The translations under genes were made by a program, and so were the position numbers. From contig NZ_BNAY01000001.1 in assembly GCF_014654365.1 (NCBI RefSeq), positions 682,001 through 746,000 on the forward strand: 64,000 nt of DNA, written 5' to 3'. Source of the stretch: Amycolatopsis oliviviridis. Its GTDB lineage: Bacteria; Actinomycetota; Actinomycetes; Mycobacteriales; Pseudonocardiaceae. Below, piece after piece: positions 42,490 through 50,390 of this stretch. Under the pieces are notes generated by a model, which had not been told where the DNA came from, did not search any database, and was given only the letters and a program-made list of their open reading frames with translations. Within the stretch, counting starts at the first letter, position 1. Each line of letters begins with the position of its first letter.

Positions 42490-43317
42490 GTGATCGTGAC
42501 GACCACAATGACCGCGAGCCGCGCGGGCCGGCCCGTCGGTGAACTCCTGCGGGAATGGCGCGATCGCCGGCGGATCAGCCAGCTCGACCTCGCGATCTCC
42601 GCCGAGATCTCCACCCGGCACCTGAGCTTCGTGGAGACCGGCCGGTCCAAGCCCAGCCGCGACATGGTGCTGCGGCTCGGCGAACACCTGGAGGTGCCCT
42701 TGCGGGAACGCAATCAGCTGCTCCTGGCGGCGGGCTACGCGCCCGCGTACCCCGAAAGCGGCCTCGGCACCCCCGAGCTGGCGGCGGTCCGCCAGGCGGT
42801 CCGGCAGCTGATGACGAGCCACGAGCCCTACCCGGCCGCCGTCGTCGATCGCGGATGGAACCTGGTCGACGCCAACGCGAGCGTCTCGATCATGACCGAT
42901 CTGGTCTCGCCCACGTTGATGACCCCGCCCGCCAACGTCCTGCGGCTGACGCTGCATCCCGAGGGAATGGCGCCGCACGTGCTCAATCTGGGGGAGTGGC
43001 GCGCCCATCTGCTCGGCAGGCTGCGGCGGCAGGTGACCCAGACGGCCGATCCCGGGCTGACCGAGCTCCTGGAGGAGCTGGTCACCTATCCGTGCGCGGA
43101 CCCCGTCCCCGAGGTGGAGGTCCCCGGGCCGGGCGACATCTTCGTCCCGTTGCGGCTACGGCACGAAGGCGTCGATCTCACGTTCTTCAGCACGGTCTCC
43201 ACGTTCGGGACACCGTTGGACATCACGGTCGCCGAGCTGGTGATCGAGTCGTTCTTCCCGGCCGACACGGCCACGGCCGAGTACTTGCGCGCGTACGCGG
43301 GGCGCGGGGTGGAATGA
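42490..43317 (+). CDS. XRE-family regulator with MmyB-like ligand domain
   Basis: The 275-residue protein has an N-terminal helix-turn-helix (LREWRDRRRISQLDLAISAE, ISTRHLSFVETGRSKPSRDM) and a C-terminal PAS-like MmyB-type domain (YPAAVVDRGWNLVDANASVS, GEWRAHLLGRLRRQV), which binds fatty-acid-like ligands in related proteins. GTG at 42490 is used; GTG 42496 and ATG 42508 are alternatives. It is divergent from the SnoaL-like gene and 48 bases upstream of the aldo/keto reductase, both possible targets. Confidence 0.9.
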   Translation: MIVTTTMTASRAGRPVGELLREWRDRRRISQLDLAISAEISTRHLSFVETGRSKPSRDMVLRLGEHLEVPLRERNQLLLAAGYAPAYPESGLGTPELAAVRQAVRQLMTSHEPYPAAVVDRGWNLVDANASVSIMTDLVSPTLMTPPANVLRLTLHPEGMAPHVLNLGEWRAHLLGRLRRQVTQTADPGLTELLEELVTYPCADPVPEVEVPGPGDIFVPLRLRHEGVDLTFFSTVSTFGTPLDITVAELVIESFFPADTATAEYLRAYAGRGVE

Positions 43318-43365
43318 TGCGGGGCAAGAAGCCCTGCCACAGAGCCCAGTGAGGATTCTTCATCC

Positions 43366-44193
43366 ATGGCCGTGCCTTCCGTCGCCCTGAACAACGAGGT
43401 AGCCATCCCCCAACTCGGTTTCGGTGTCTGGCAGGTGCCCGCGGGCGATACGGCCAAGGTCGTCCGGACCGCCATCGAGGCCGGGTACCGCAGCATCGAC
43501 ACCGCCGCGTCGTACCGGAACGAAGCCGGTGTCGGCGAAGCGATTCGCTCGGCGGGCGTGCCTCGCGACGAACTGTTCATCACCACGAAGCTGCCGAACC
43601 CGGCCCACGGCTACGACGAGGCGCTCGTGGCGTTCGACGCGAGTCTCGCCGAACTCGGCCTCGACCGCGTCGATCTGTACCTGATCCACTGGCCGATGCC
43701 GACGCGCGGAAAGTACGTCGAAACCTGGCGAGCGCTGGAAAAGCTCTACGCGGACGGCCGGACGCGAGCCGTCGGGGTGTCGAACTTCCACGTCCCGCAG
43801 CTGCGGCGGCTGTTCGACGAAACCGGGATCGTGCCCGCGGTCAACCAGGTCGAACTGCATCCCCGGCTCCAGCAGAAGGCGCTGCGGGAGTTCCACGCCG
43901 AGCATGGCATCGTCACCGAGGCGTGGAGCCCGCTGGCGCAGGGATCGCTGCTCTCCGACCCGACGCTGACCGCGCTCGCTGCGAAATACGGCAAGAGCCC
44001 GGCACAGCTGGTGCTGCGCTGGCATCTGCAGCTCGGCACGGTGGCCATCCCGAAATCCGTGACCCCGTCCCGGATCCGCGAGAACCTCGACGTCTTCGAC
44101 TTCGAACTGGCCGAAGACGATCTCGCGGCCCTCGCCGAGTTCGACGACGGGACCCGCACCGGCCCGGACCCGGAGACCTTCGACCTGATCTGA
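43366..44193 (+). CDS. aldo/keto reductase
   Basis: The 275-residue TIM-barrel NADPH oxidoreductase has the complete catalytic tetrad: Asp45 and Tyr50 (SIDTAASYRNE), Lys75 (TTKLPN) and His108 (LIHWPMP). The cofactor region IPKSVTPSRIRENLDVFDF is also present. It resembles the 2,5-diketo-gluconate reductase/prostaglandin synthase group. It ends just before two strong hairpins. Substrate is unknown. Confidence 0.94.
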   Translation: MAVPSVALNNEVAIPQLGFGVWQVPAGDTAKVVRTAIEAGYRSIDTAASYRNEAGVGEAIRSAGVPRDELFITTKLPNPAHGYDEALVAFDASLAELGLDRVDLYLIHWPMPTRGKYVETWRALEKLYADGRTRAVGVSNFHVPQLRRLFDETGIVPAVNQVELHPRLQQKALREFHAEHGIVTEAWSPLAQGSLLSDPTLTALAAKYGKSPAQLVLRWHLQLGTVAIPKSVTPSRIRENLDVFDFELAEDDLAALAEFDDGTRTGPDPETFDLI

Positions 44194-44206
44194 GCCTTCG
44201 GGCTCT

Positions 44207-44269
44207 GAAGTGTCATGAAAGGGCCGTTCCTGACGAAAAACGTCAGGAACGGCCCTTTCATGACACTTC
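44207..44269. terminator. perfect 29-bp hairpin after the aldo/keto reductase gene
   Basis: Arms 44207-44235 and 44241-44269 (core AAAGGGCCGTTCCTGACG) are perfectly complementary around AAAAA. It lies between convergent genes. Compared with 18541 the stem is longer but shares the GTCAGGA and AAAGGG blocks, so the two may be of one family. Confidence 0.75.
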
Positions 44270-44278
44270 CGGAACGAA

Positions 44279-44314
44279 AAAGGGTCCCTTCCCCACCATG
44301 GGAAGGGACCCTTT
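44279..44314. terminator. second hairpin between the convergent genes
   Basis: Arms AAAGGGTCCCTTCCC (44279-44293) and its perfect complement (44300-44314) enclose CACCAT. On the minus strand the second arm is followed by TTTTTCG, so it is a good terminator for the leftward gene starting at 45012. Confidence 0.75.
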
Positions 44315-44325
44315 CCGGCGAAAGC

Positions 44326-45012
44326 TCAGGTGGCCTTGATGCCCGCGGCGGCGAAGTCGGCCTGCTGGGCCGGCTGCTGCAGGTACTGGCGGAACGTCTG
44401 CGAGGCGCGCATCTGGACCTCGTCGATGGTCTTGCCGGCGAGCCCGACGAGCGGGTAGTCGGCCGAGCGCGCCGTCGCGACCGACTGGGCGGGCGAACCG
44501 ACCAGTTCGGGCTTCGCGGTGTTCAGCTCGGTCACCCAGTAGGACGACTCGGGGATCCAGGCGGCGGGGAGGCCGCCGATGGCGTCCAGGTTCGTCCGCC
44601 CGACGAGACCGTCGAGCACGGCCGCGGAGGGCAGGGCGTCGACCTGGATGATCACGCAATGGTCGCGGACCACGGTCGCGGCGTTGTTCCACCGCTCGGC
44701 CGCCGCCCGGACCGGCTTCTCGATGCTGGGGGTGACGACGACCCGCATCGGGGTGTCGCCGGCGCTGCAGGCCTTGGCCTGGGCCTCGGCGCGGGTGCTC
44801 AGCTCCCCGTCCGCCCAGTTCCAGCCGAACACGCCGATCGCGATCAGCGCCACCAGGACCACGGCGGCGATGGGCCACTTGGCGACCTTGCGCCGCGGTG
44901 CCTTCTTCCCGACGATCCGGTGCGAACCGGTCGCCTCACCGCGACCCTGAGGCCGCTTCGGCGGGTCGAGGGGATGCGGCACCGGCTCCTCGGCCACGCT
45001 GTGTCGCCCCAT
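44326..45012 (-). CDS. membrane-anchored substrate-binding-domain-like protein
   Basis: The 228-residue protein has a cytoplasmic basic N-terminus (RIVGKKAPRRKVAKW), one transmembrane helix (PIAAVVLVALIAIGVFGWNW near residue 48) and an extracytoplasmic part of about 160 residues. The latter resembles the N- and C-terminal pieces of bacterial solute-binding proteins found in vWA-type surface proteins (MRVVVTPSIEKPVRAAAERW; MRASQTFRQYLQQPAQQADF). It is shorter than a complete binding protein, so it may be a truncated or specialised form. No transporter is adjacent. Confidence 0.75.
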   Translation of the reverse strand: MGRHSVAEEPVPHPLDPPKRPQGRGEATGSHRIVGKKAPRRKVAKWPIAAVVLVALIAIGVFGWNWADGELSTRAEAQAKACSAGDTPMRVVVTPSIEKPVRAAAERWNNAATVVRDHCVIIQVDALPSAAVLDGLVGRTNLDAIGGLPAAWIPESSYWVTELNTAKPELVGSPAQSVATARSADYPLVGLAGKTIDEVQMRASQTFRQYLQQPAQQADFAAAGIKAT

Positions 45013-45105
45013 CGTTGTCCTTTCGAAACGTGCGCGCTCGCGCTGCGTATGCAATCAAACCGTTATCACTCTAACAGGGGAGGGTGTTACGGGGAATGCG
45101 ACGAC

Positions 45106-46017
45106 TCACAGTTGTTTTCCGCGTGTCGCGGGTGCCTTCTTTAACTCGGTCAGCAGCCGTTGGCAATGCGCTATCAGGTGCTCACGCAGCGGCGCGGCCC
45201 GGCGGGCGAACCCGGCCTGCGCGCGGGCGTACTCAGCCCTGCCTTCCGGGGTCTCGATCCGGACGGGAGAGTAGCCGAAGGCCGCGAGGTCGTAGGGACT
45301 GGCCCGCATGTCCAGCTCCCGGACGTCCGCCGCCAGCTCGAAGCAGTCCCCGACCAGCTCGGCGGGCACGAACGGGTCGAGTTTGTAGGCCCACTTGAAG
45401 AGGTCCATGTTGGCGTGCAGGCAGCCCGGCTGCTCGAAGTCGATCTGGTCCTCCCGCTCCGGCCGCAGCGTGTTGAGCGGCCGGGCGGGCTCGGTGAAGA
45501 ACCGAAAAGCGTCGAAATGCCCGCACCGGATCTCCAGCGACTCGACGACGCCGTCCGTTCCGGCCGAACCCAGCCGGAGCGGAAGCTGTGAGTGACGCAC
45601 CTCATTCGCCGATTCCCGGTAAACCATTGCCCATTCATGAAGCCCGAAACAACTGAGCCTCGGCGCGCGGGACGCGGTCGCGGAAAGCAACGCGACGACG
45701 AATTCCGCGGTCCTGGCCCGGCCCTCGGTGAAGCCCGCCGGATCCAGCATGACGCCGTCCGGCGTCTCGACGTAGCCCTTCCGCTCCAGGAACCGGCGCG
45801 CGGACGTGCCTTCGAGCACGACGCCGGGACCAGGCTGCCAGCGTTCGAGGTGCCCGGGGCGGTGCGAGTAGTAGGTGAAGAGGAAGTCGAGCACCGGATG
45901 CTTCTCGCCATGCGAGCGGCGGCGCTGGTGCGGTGTCGTCCAGCGCCGCATCCGCGTCACGTGGTCGTCCTCGTAAGCCCGCCAGACAGACTCGGGAAGG
46001 ACGATCGGGCCGGTCAT
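45106..46017 (-). CDS. conserved protein often annotated 3-methyladenine DNA glycosylase
   Basis: The 303-residue protein (VWRAYEDDHVTRMRRWTTPH, HPVLDFLFTYYSHRPGHLER, CLHANMDLFKWAYKLDPFVP) belongs to an actinobacterial family usually labelled 3-methyladenine DNA glycosylase, but no helix-hairpin-helix or established glycosylase active site is apparent. The label should be read with caution. Its start overlaps the CNNM protein stop by 4 bases (ATGA), so the three leftward genes form an operon. Confidence 0.7.
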   Translation of the reverse strand: MTGPIVLPESVWRAYEDDHVTRMRRWTTPHQRRRSHGEKHPVLDFLFTYYSHRPGHLERWQPGPGVVLEGTSARRFLERKGYVETPDGVMLDPAGFTEGRARTAEFVVALLSATASRAPRLSCFGLHEWAMVYRESANEVRHSQLPLRLGSAGTDGVVESLEIRCGHFDAFRFFTEPARPLNTLRPEREDQIDFEQPGCLHANMDLFKWAYKLDPFVPAELVGDCFELAADVRELDMRASPYDLAAFGYSPVRIETPEGRAEYARAQAGFARRAAPLREHLIAHCQRLLTELKKAPATRGKQL

Positions 46018-47057
46018 GACATGACGTGAGTGCCGTCGCGGACGGTTCCCACGTATTCCTCGACGAGGTCCTCCAGCGCGACGACGCCGACGGCGGCCCC
46101 CGCCGGGCTCAGCGCCCGCGCCAGGTGACTGCCTTCCTTGCGCATCGCCGAAAGCGCCTCGTCCAGCCGGGCGTCGGCGTGCAGTTCGGTCAGCGCGCGG
46201 GTCTTGTCCGAGGGCACCACGGTCGTCGGGTCCTCGCCCACGAGGTCGAGGATGTCCTTGACGTGGATGTAGCCGGTCAGCGTCCCGTCGTCGGTACACA
46301 CCGGGAAGCGGGAGAAGCCGGTCGAGGACACCGCGCGCTCGACGTCGCCCAGCGTGGGGGAGCAGGGCAGCGTGGTCAGCTGCGCCGTCGGGACCAGCAC
46401 GTCGGCCACCGTCTTCTCCACCGACGACAGCGTCTTGCTGAGCCGCTGGTGCTCGGAGTGCTCCAGCAGCCCCTCGCGCCGCGACTCGCTGAGCAGTTCG
46501 GCGAGTTCGTCGGAGGTATAGGCGGTTTCGAGCTCGTCCTTCGGCTCGACCTTGAACAGCCGCAGCAGCGAGTTCGCCACGAAGTTCAGCAGCCAGATGA
46601 ACGGGTTGGCCACCTTCACCCAGGCCACGTGCACCGGGACCAGCCACAGCGCCAGCCGCTCCGGCTCGGCGATCGCGAGGTTCTTCGGCACCATCTCGCC
46701 GATGAGGACGTGCAAGATGGTGATGAACGCCAGCGCGATCGCGAACGAGATCGGGTGCAGCAGGAACTCGGGGATCCCGAACAGCTCGAAGAACCCGGCC
46801 AGCCGGTGCGCGACGGCGGGCTCACCCAGCCGGCCGAGCAGCAGCGAGCAGATGGTGATGCCGAGCTGTGCGCCCGCGAGCATCAGCGAGACGTTCCTGC
46901 TCGCGTTGATCACGATCTTGGCGCGGGTCTTTCCCTGCTCCAGCAAGGCTTCCAGCCGGTCGCGCCGCGACGAGATCAGCGCGAACTCGGCGCCGACGAA
47001 GAACGCGTTGGCCAGCAGCAGGACCACGACGAGGAAGATGTTGAACCAGTCGCTCAT
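46014..47057 (-). CDS. CNNM/CBS-domain membrane protein, short form
   Basis: The 347-residue protein has an N-terminal CNNM (DUF21) domain of four helices (IFLVVVLLLANAFFVGAEFA at the start) and a CBS pair (FSRFPVCTDDGTLTGYIHVK). It ends at the CBS pair and lacks the CorC_HlyC domain. These hemolysin-like proteins are linked to magnesium or cobalt transport. It is coupled to the related gene upstream (stop/start overlap). Confidence 0.9.
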   Translation of the reverse strand: MSDWFNIFLVVVLLLANAFFVGAEFALISSRRDRLEALLEQGKTRAKIVINASRNVSLMLAGAQLGITICSLLLGRLGEPAVAHRLAGFFELFGIPEFLLHPISFAIALAFITILHVLIGEMVPKNLAIAEPERLALWLVPVHVAWVKVANPFIWLLNFVANSLLRLFKVEPKDELETAYTSDELAELLSESRREGLLEHSEHQRLSKTLSSVEKTVADVLVPTAQLTTLPCSPTLGDVERAVSSTGFSRFPVCTDDGTLTGYIHVKDILDLVGEDPTTVVPSDKTRALTELHADARLDEALSAMRKEGSHLARALSPAGAAVGVVALEDLVEEYVGTVRDGTHVMS

Positions 47058-48397
47058 CGGGCGGGCTCCTGCTCGGCGGGCGCGGGGCTTTCACTGACCC
47101 GGCGTACTTCGACCTCGGAGATGCGCAGCCGGTCCATTTTGGTCACCGTGAGCCGCCAGCCGTCGAGATCGGTGGCGTCCCCGGGGGACGGGATCCGGCC
47201 GAGCCGTTCGAGGATCAGCCCGGCGATGGTCTCGTAGTCACCGTCGGGCATCCGGAACCCGGTCTCGTCGGTGACCTCGTCGGCGCGAAGCTGGCCGGAC
47301 ACGAGCCAGTTGTCGGCGCCGACCTGCTGAGAGGACGGCTCTTCCCGCTCGTCATGTTCGTCGCGGACGTCGCCGATGATCTCCTCGACGACGTCTTCCA
47401 GCGTCACCAGCCCCGCGGTGCCGCCGTACTCGTCGACGACGATCGCGAGCTGGAATCGGGAATCACGCAGGCGGTTGAGCAGCGAGTCGCCCGGCAGGGA
47501 TTCGGGCACGGTCGGGATCGGCCGCATGACCGAGCCGATCCGCACCGTGGCGCGCTGCGCGGCCGGGACGGTGAACGCCTGCTTGATGTGCACCGCGCCC
47601 TGTACGTCGTCGAGATCCTCGGTGTAGACCGGGAAACGCGAGAAGCCGGTGCGGCGCGAGATCTCGATGAGGTCGTAGATCGTGTCGTCCACGGTCAGGG
47701 ATTCGAGCTGGACGCGCGGCGTCATCAGCTCCTCGGCCGTCCGCTCGCCGAAGCGCAGCGACTTGTCCAGCAACTCGGCCGTCGAGGTGTCGAGCGTGCC
47801 GCTTTCGGCGCTGGAGCGGACGATCGAGCCGAGCTCCTGCGGTGAACGGGCCGACCGCAGTTCCTCCTGCGGTTCGACGCCGAACTTGCGGACCAGGAAG
47901 TTGGCGCTGTTGTTCATCAGGGTGATGAGCCAGCGGAAGAGCGAAGAGAACCGTGAGTGGTACCCCGCGACGGCACGCGCGGTCTGCAGCGGCCGGGCGA
48001 TCGCGAGGTTCTTCGGCATCATCTCGCCGAGGATCATCGAAAGCGACGTCGCCAGGATCAGCGCGACCGCCAGCGACACGCCGTTCGCGACGCCTTCGGA
48101 GAACCCGACGGCGGTGAACAGCGGGTGCAGCAGGTCGCCGATCACCGGCTCCGCGAGATAACCGGTGATCAGGGTGGTGATGGTGATCGCCACCTGCGCG
48201 CCGGAGAGCTGGAACGAGAGGGTGCGGTGCGCCTTCTGCACGGTGTGCGCGCGCCGGTCGCCGACCTGGCGGACGTTCGCGTCGACCGTGCTGCGCTCAA
48301 GCGCGGTGAGGGAGAACTCAGCGGCGACGGCGAGGCCGGTGCCGATGGTCAGCAGAAGGAACAGAAGGATGCCGAGGACGGCGAACAGGATTTCCAT
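47054..48397 (-). CDS. CNNM/CBS/CorC-domain membrane protein
   Basis: The 447-residue protein has a CNNM domain (ILFAVLGILLFLLLTIGTGL), a CBS pair (FSRFPVYTEDLDDVQGAVHI, AIVVDEYGGTAGLVTLEDVV) and a CorC_HlyC C-terminal domain (ADEVTDETGFRMPDGDYETI). It is the full-length partner of the following short form; the two probably act as a heteromer in divalent cation transport. ATG 48397 is chosen over GTG 48400. Confidence 0.92.
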   Translation of the reverse strand: MEILFAVLGILLFLLLTIGTGLAVAAEFSLTALERSTVDANVRQVGDRRAHTVQKAHRTLSFQLSGAQVAITITTLITGYLAEPVIGDLLHPLFTAVGFSEGVANGVSLAVALILATSLSMILGEMMPKNLAIARPLQTARAVAGYHSRFSSLFRWLITLMNNSANFLVRKFGVEPQEELRSARSPQELGSIVRSSAESGTLDTSTAELLDKSLRFGERTAEELMTPRVQLESLTVDDTIYDLIEISRRTGFSRFPVYTEDLDDVQGAVHIKQAFTVPAAQRATVRIGSVMRPIPTVPESLPGDSLLNRLRDSRFQLAIVVDEYGGTAGLVTLEDVVEEIIGDVRDEHDEREEPSSQQVGADNWLVSGQLRADEVTDETGFRMPDGDYETIAGLILERLGRIPSPGDATDLDGWRLTVTKMDRLRISEVEVRRVSESPAPAEQEPAR

Positions 48398-48563
48398 CAC
48401 TTCCTGCCGGCGGGGACGGGGTCGGCAAGAAGGTCCGCGGAACAGCCGGGTGTGCCACCCGGCTCGATACTGTCACCAGGTGACTGCGCGTCGCGCACGA
48501 AAAGAGTCACTCCTTGATCGGGATGAACGGACACCACCGCTGTACTGCGGCGATAGGACAATC

Positions 48564-49160
48564 TTAACGCGTTCCCCCGGCCGCGTGGGCGCGGTGCCGC
48601 CGCACGCTCTCCTCGACCAGGTCGAGGACGGGACCGAGATCGTCACCGGGCTGGCCCATCGCGAGGTGCGAGACGAGCCCTTCGAGGACGAGTTCGAGGT
48701 ACGCGGTCAGCACGTCGACGTCGACGTCGTCGCGCAGGATCCCGGCGTCGCGCTGGCGCAGCAGACGGCGGCGGGTCGCGGCGGTCAGCTGATGGGACCG
48801 CTCGGCCCAGCGGGCGCGGAACTCGGGGTCGGTGCGCAGCCTCCTGGAGACCTCCAGCCGCGTACCGAGCCAGTCGGCGGGATGCTCGCTGCGATTCGAC
48901 AGCAGTTCGCGCATCACCTGCACGAGGCCCTGTTCGGCGACGATGTCCGCCATGCGAACCGCGTCGTCCTCGGCCAGGGCCAGGAAGAGGGACTCCTTGT
49001 CCCGGAAATGGTGGAAGATCGCGCCGCGGGACAGGCCGGTCGCTTCCTCCAGACGCCTGACGGTGGCACCCTCGTAGCCGTAGCGTGCGAAGCACACGCG
49101 GGAGCCGTCGAGGATCTGGCGCCGGCGTGCGTCGAGGTGATCCTGGCTGACCCGTGGCAT
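48564..49160 (-). CDS. acnR: AcnR-like TetR-family repressor
   Basis: The 198-residue protein has the AcnR pattern: RRRQILDGSRVCFARYGYEG, ATVRRLEEATGLSRGAIFHH, FRDKESLFLALAEDDAVRMA. AcnR represses aconitase and senses citrate/aconitate in corynebacteria and mycobacteria. A near-consensus AcnR operator lies 38 bases upstream, so it probably controls itself. The aconitase gene is not in the window, whereas in other actinobacteria acnR directly follows acn. Confidence 0.83.
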   Translation of the reverse strand: MPRVSQDHLDARRRQILDGSRVCFARYGYEGATVRRLEEATGLSRGAIFHHFRDKESLFLALAEDDAVRMADIVAEQGLVQVMRELLSNRSEHPADWLGTRLEVSRRLRTDPEFRARWAERSHQLTAATRRRLLRQRDAGILRDDVDVDVLTAYLELVLEGLVSHLAMGQPGDDLGPVLDLVEESVRRHRAHAAGGTR

Positions 49161-49197
49161 CCTGGAATCCTGTCACCGGGAACCCGGTTATTGCAAT

Positions 49198-49213
49198 CCG
49201 TACGTACGTACTG
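49198..49213. promoter_or_regulatory. AcnR-type operator
   Basis: CCGTACGTACGTACTG matches the corynebacterial AcnR consensus CAGNACNNNCGTACTG at 12 of 13 defined positions and contains the palindrome GTACGTACGTAC. It lies upstream of the acnR-like gene; on the other side the secretion cassette begins at 49363. Confidence 0.7.
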
Positions 49214-49362
49214 TGACCAGTTCGCGGGATGATTGGTCCGTCCGGGAACCGGGCGGCCGCGAAACACGTCCGATCACTCGGCCGGATCGGCTGACACGCC
49301 GTCGGCCGCTTGGCTACTCTTTGTCCATCACGGTGAGTGAGTGCTGAGGGGAAGGTGCGGGC

Positions 49363-49761
49363 GTGGACATCATCGGCGACGCCGCGAGCGCGATCAAGGC
49401 CGTCTGGGGCGACCTGACCACGCCGAAGGAACCGACCGTTTACGGCGGTGGCGGCGGCGGGGGCGGCGGGTTCGAGATGAGCCCGGAGGAGCTGAAGACC
49501 GTCATTGGGCTCTGGGAAGACGAGCTGAAGAAGGTCGTAGACGACGGCGACAAGATCGACATGATCGTCGGTGACCTGATGCCGCCGGGTCAGGACGAGG
49601 CCAGCTCAAGTTACGTCGACTCGGGTATCGAATCCCTGCTCGGCTTGCAGAAGCAGAACGAGTCGATGAGGGCCTACATCGAGGGCTACATCGCGAAGCT
49701 CGAAGTCGCCCGTTCGAAGACCATGGCCACCGATCAGGCCAACACCATGCGCACTACCTGA
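49363..49761 (+). CDS. small type VII secretion-associated protein
   Basis: The 132-residue cytosolic-looking protein has a short N-terminal helix (IIGDAASAIKAVWGDLT), a run of nine glycines at residues 29-37 and a helical part containing MSPEELKTVIGLWEDELKKV. No WXG motif was found, but the helical hairpin-like layout and the neighbours (PPE-like and EspG-like genes) suggest a WXG-class partner. I do not recognise the family precisely. It ends one base before the lipoprotein ATG. Confidence 0.7.
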   Translation: MDIIGDAASAIKAVWGDLTTPKEPTVYGGGGGGGGGFEMSPEELKTVIGLWEDELKKVVDDGDKIDMIVGDLMPPGQDEASSSYVDSGIESLLGLQKQNESMRAYIEGYIAKLEVARSKTMATDQANTMRTT

Positions 49762-49763
49762 GG

Positions 49764-50390
49764 ATGCCGAACGTGTTGAGGAATCGCGCCGCGGTGGCGG
49801 CGCTAGTGCTCGTTTCCGTCGCGGTCGCCGGCTGCACGGGGGAGACCCCGGGCACGCCGACGCCGACCCCGGGAACGGCTGCGTCGTCGGGTTCGTCCGC
49901 AGCGCCGGAGGATCCGAACGTCCCCAAGGTGAAGGTTCCGCTGGACGCCTCTGCGTACGTCGGTGACGTGTGCAAGCTGCTTCCCGCCGACGCGGCCGCG
50001 GAACTGGGGTTCACCGCGCCCGGCGAGGCGAAGAGCGAGGGCAGCAATCCAGGTTGCAGCTGGCAGATTCGCGGCAAGGCCGACAGTCTGCTGATCATCC
50101 TCGGCAGCGGGAACCGCGAAAAGGGCATGGGTGGTCTGGCAGGTCTGCACAAGGCCAAGGAGGCCGGGCAACTGAGGTTCCTGGAGCCCGGCCCCGAGGT
50201 CGACGGCTATCCGACTGTCTACTACGGAATCCAGGACAGGCGAGCGAGTGGCAACTGCGACCTCGCGGTGGGCGTCGCCGACGATCTGGCGATCAACACC
50301 CTCGCCAAGGGCTACGACAACGAACAGGATTCGTGCGGGAAGGCGCAGAAACTCGCGTCGGCCGTGATCAAGACACTCAGGGGGGCATGA
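49764..50390 (+). CDS. DUF3558 lipoprotein
   Basis: The 208-residue protein has a lipoprotein signal (AALVLVSVAVAGCTG), a Thr/Pro/Ser/Ala-rich linker and a DUF3558 domain (DVCKLLPADAAAELGFTAPG, NPGCSWQIRG, SCGKAQKLASAVIKTLRG) with paired cysteines. DUF3558 lipoproteins frequently neighbour type VII secretion substrates in Pseudonocardiales. Function is unknown. It overlaps the next gene by ATGA. Confidence 0.85.
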   Translation: MPNVLRNRAAVAALVLVSVAVAGCTGETPGTPTPTPGTAASSGSSAAPEDPNVPKVKVPLDASAYVGDVCKLLPADAAAELGFTAPGEAKSEGSNPGCSWQIRGKADSLLIILGSGNREKGMGGLAGLHKAKEAGQLRFLEPGPEVDGYPTVYYGIQDRRASGNCDLAVGVADDLAINTLAKGYDNEQDSCGKAQKLASAVIKTLRGA

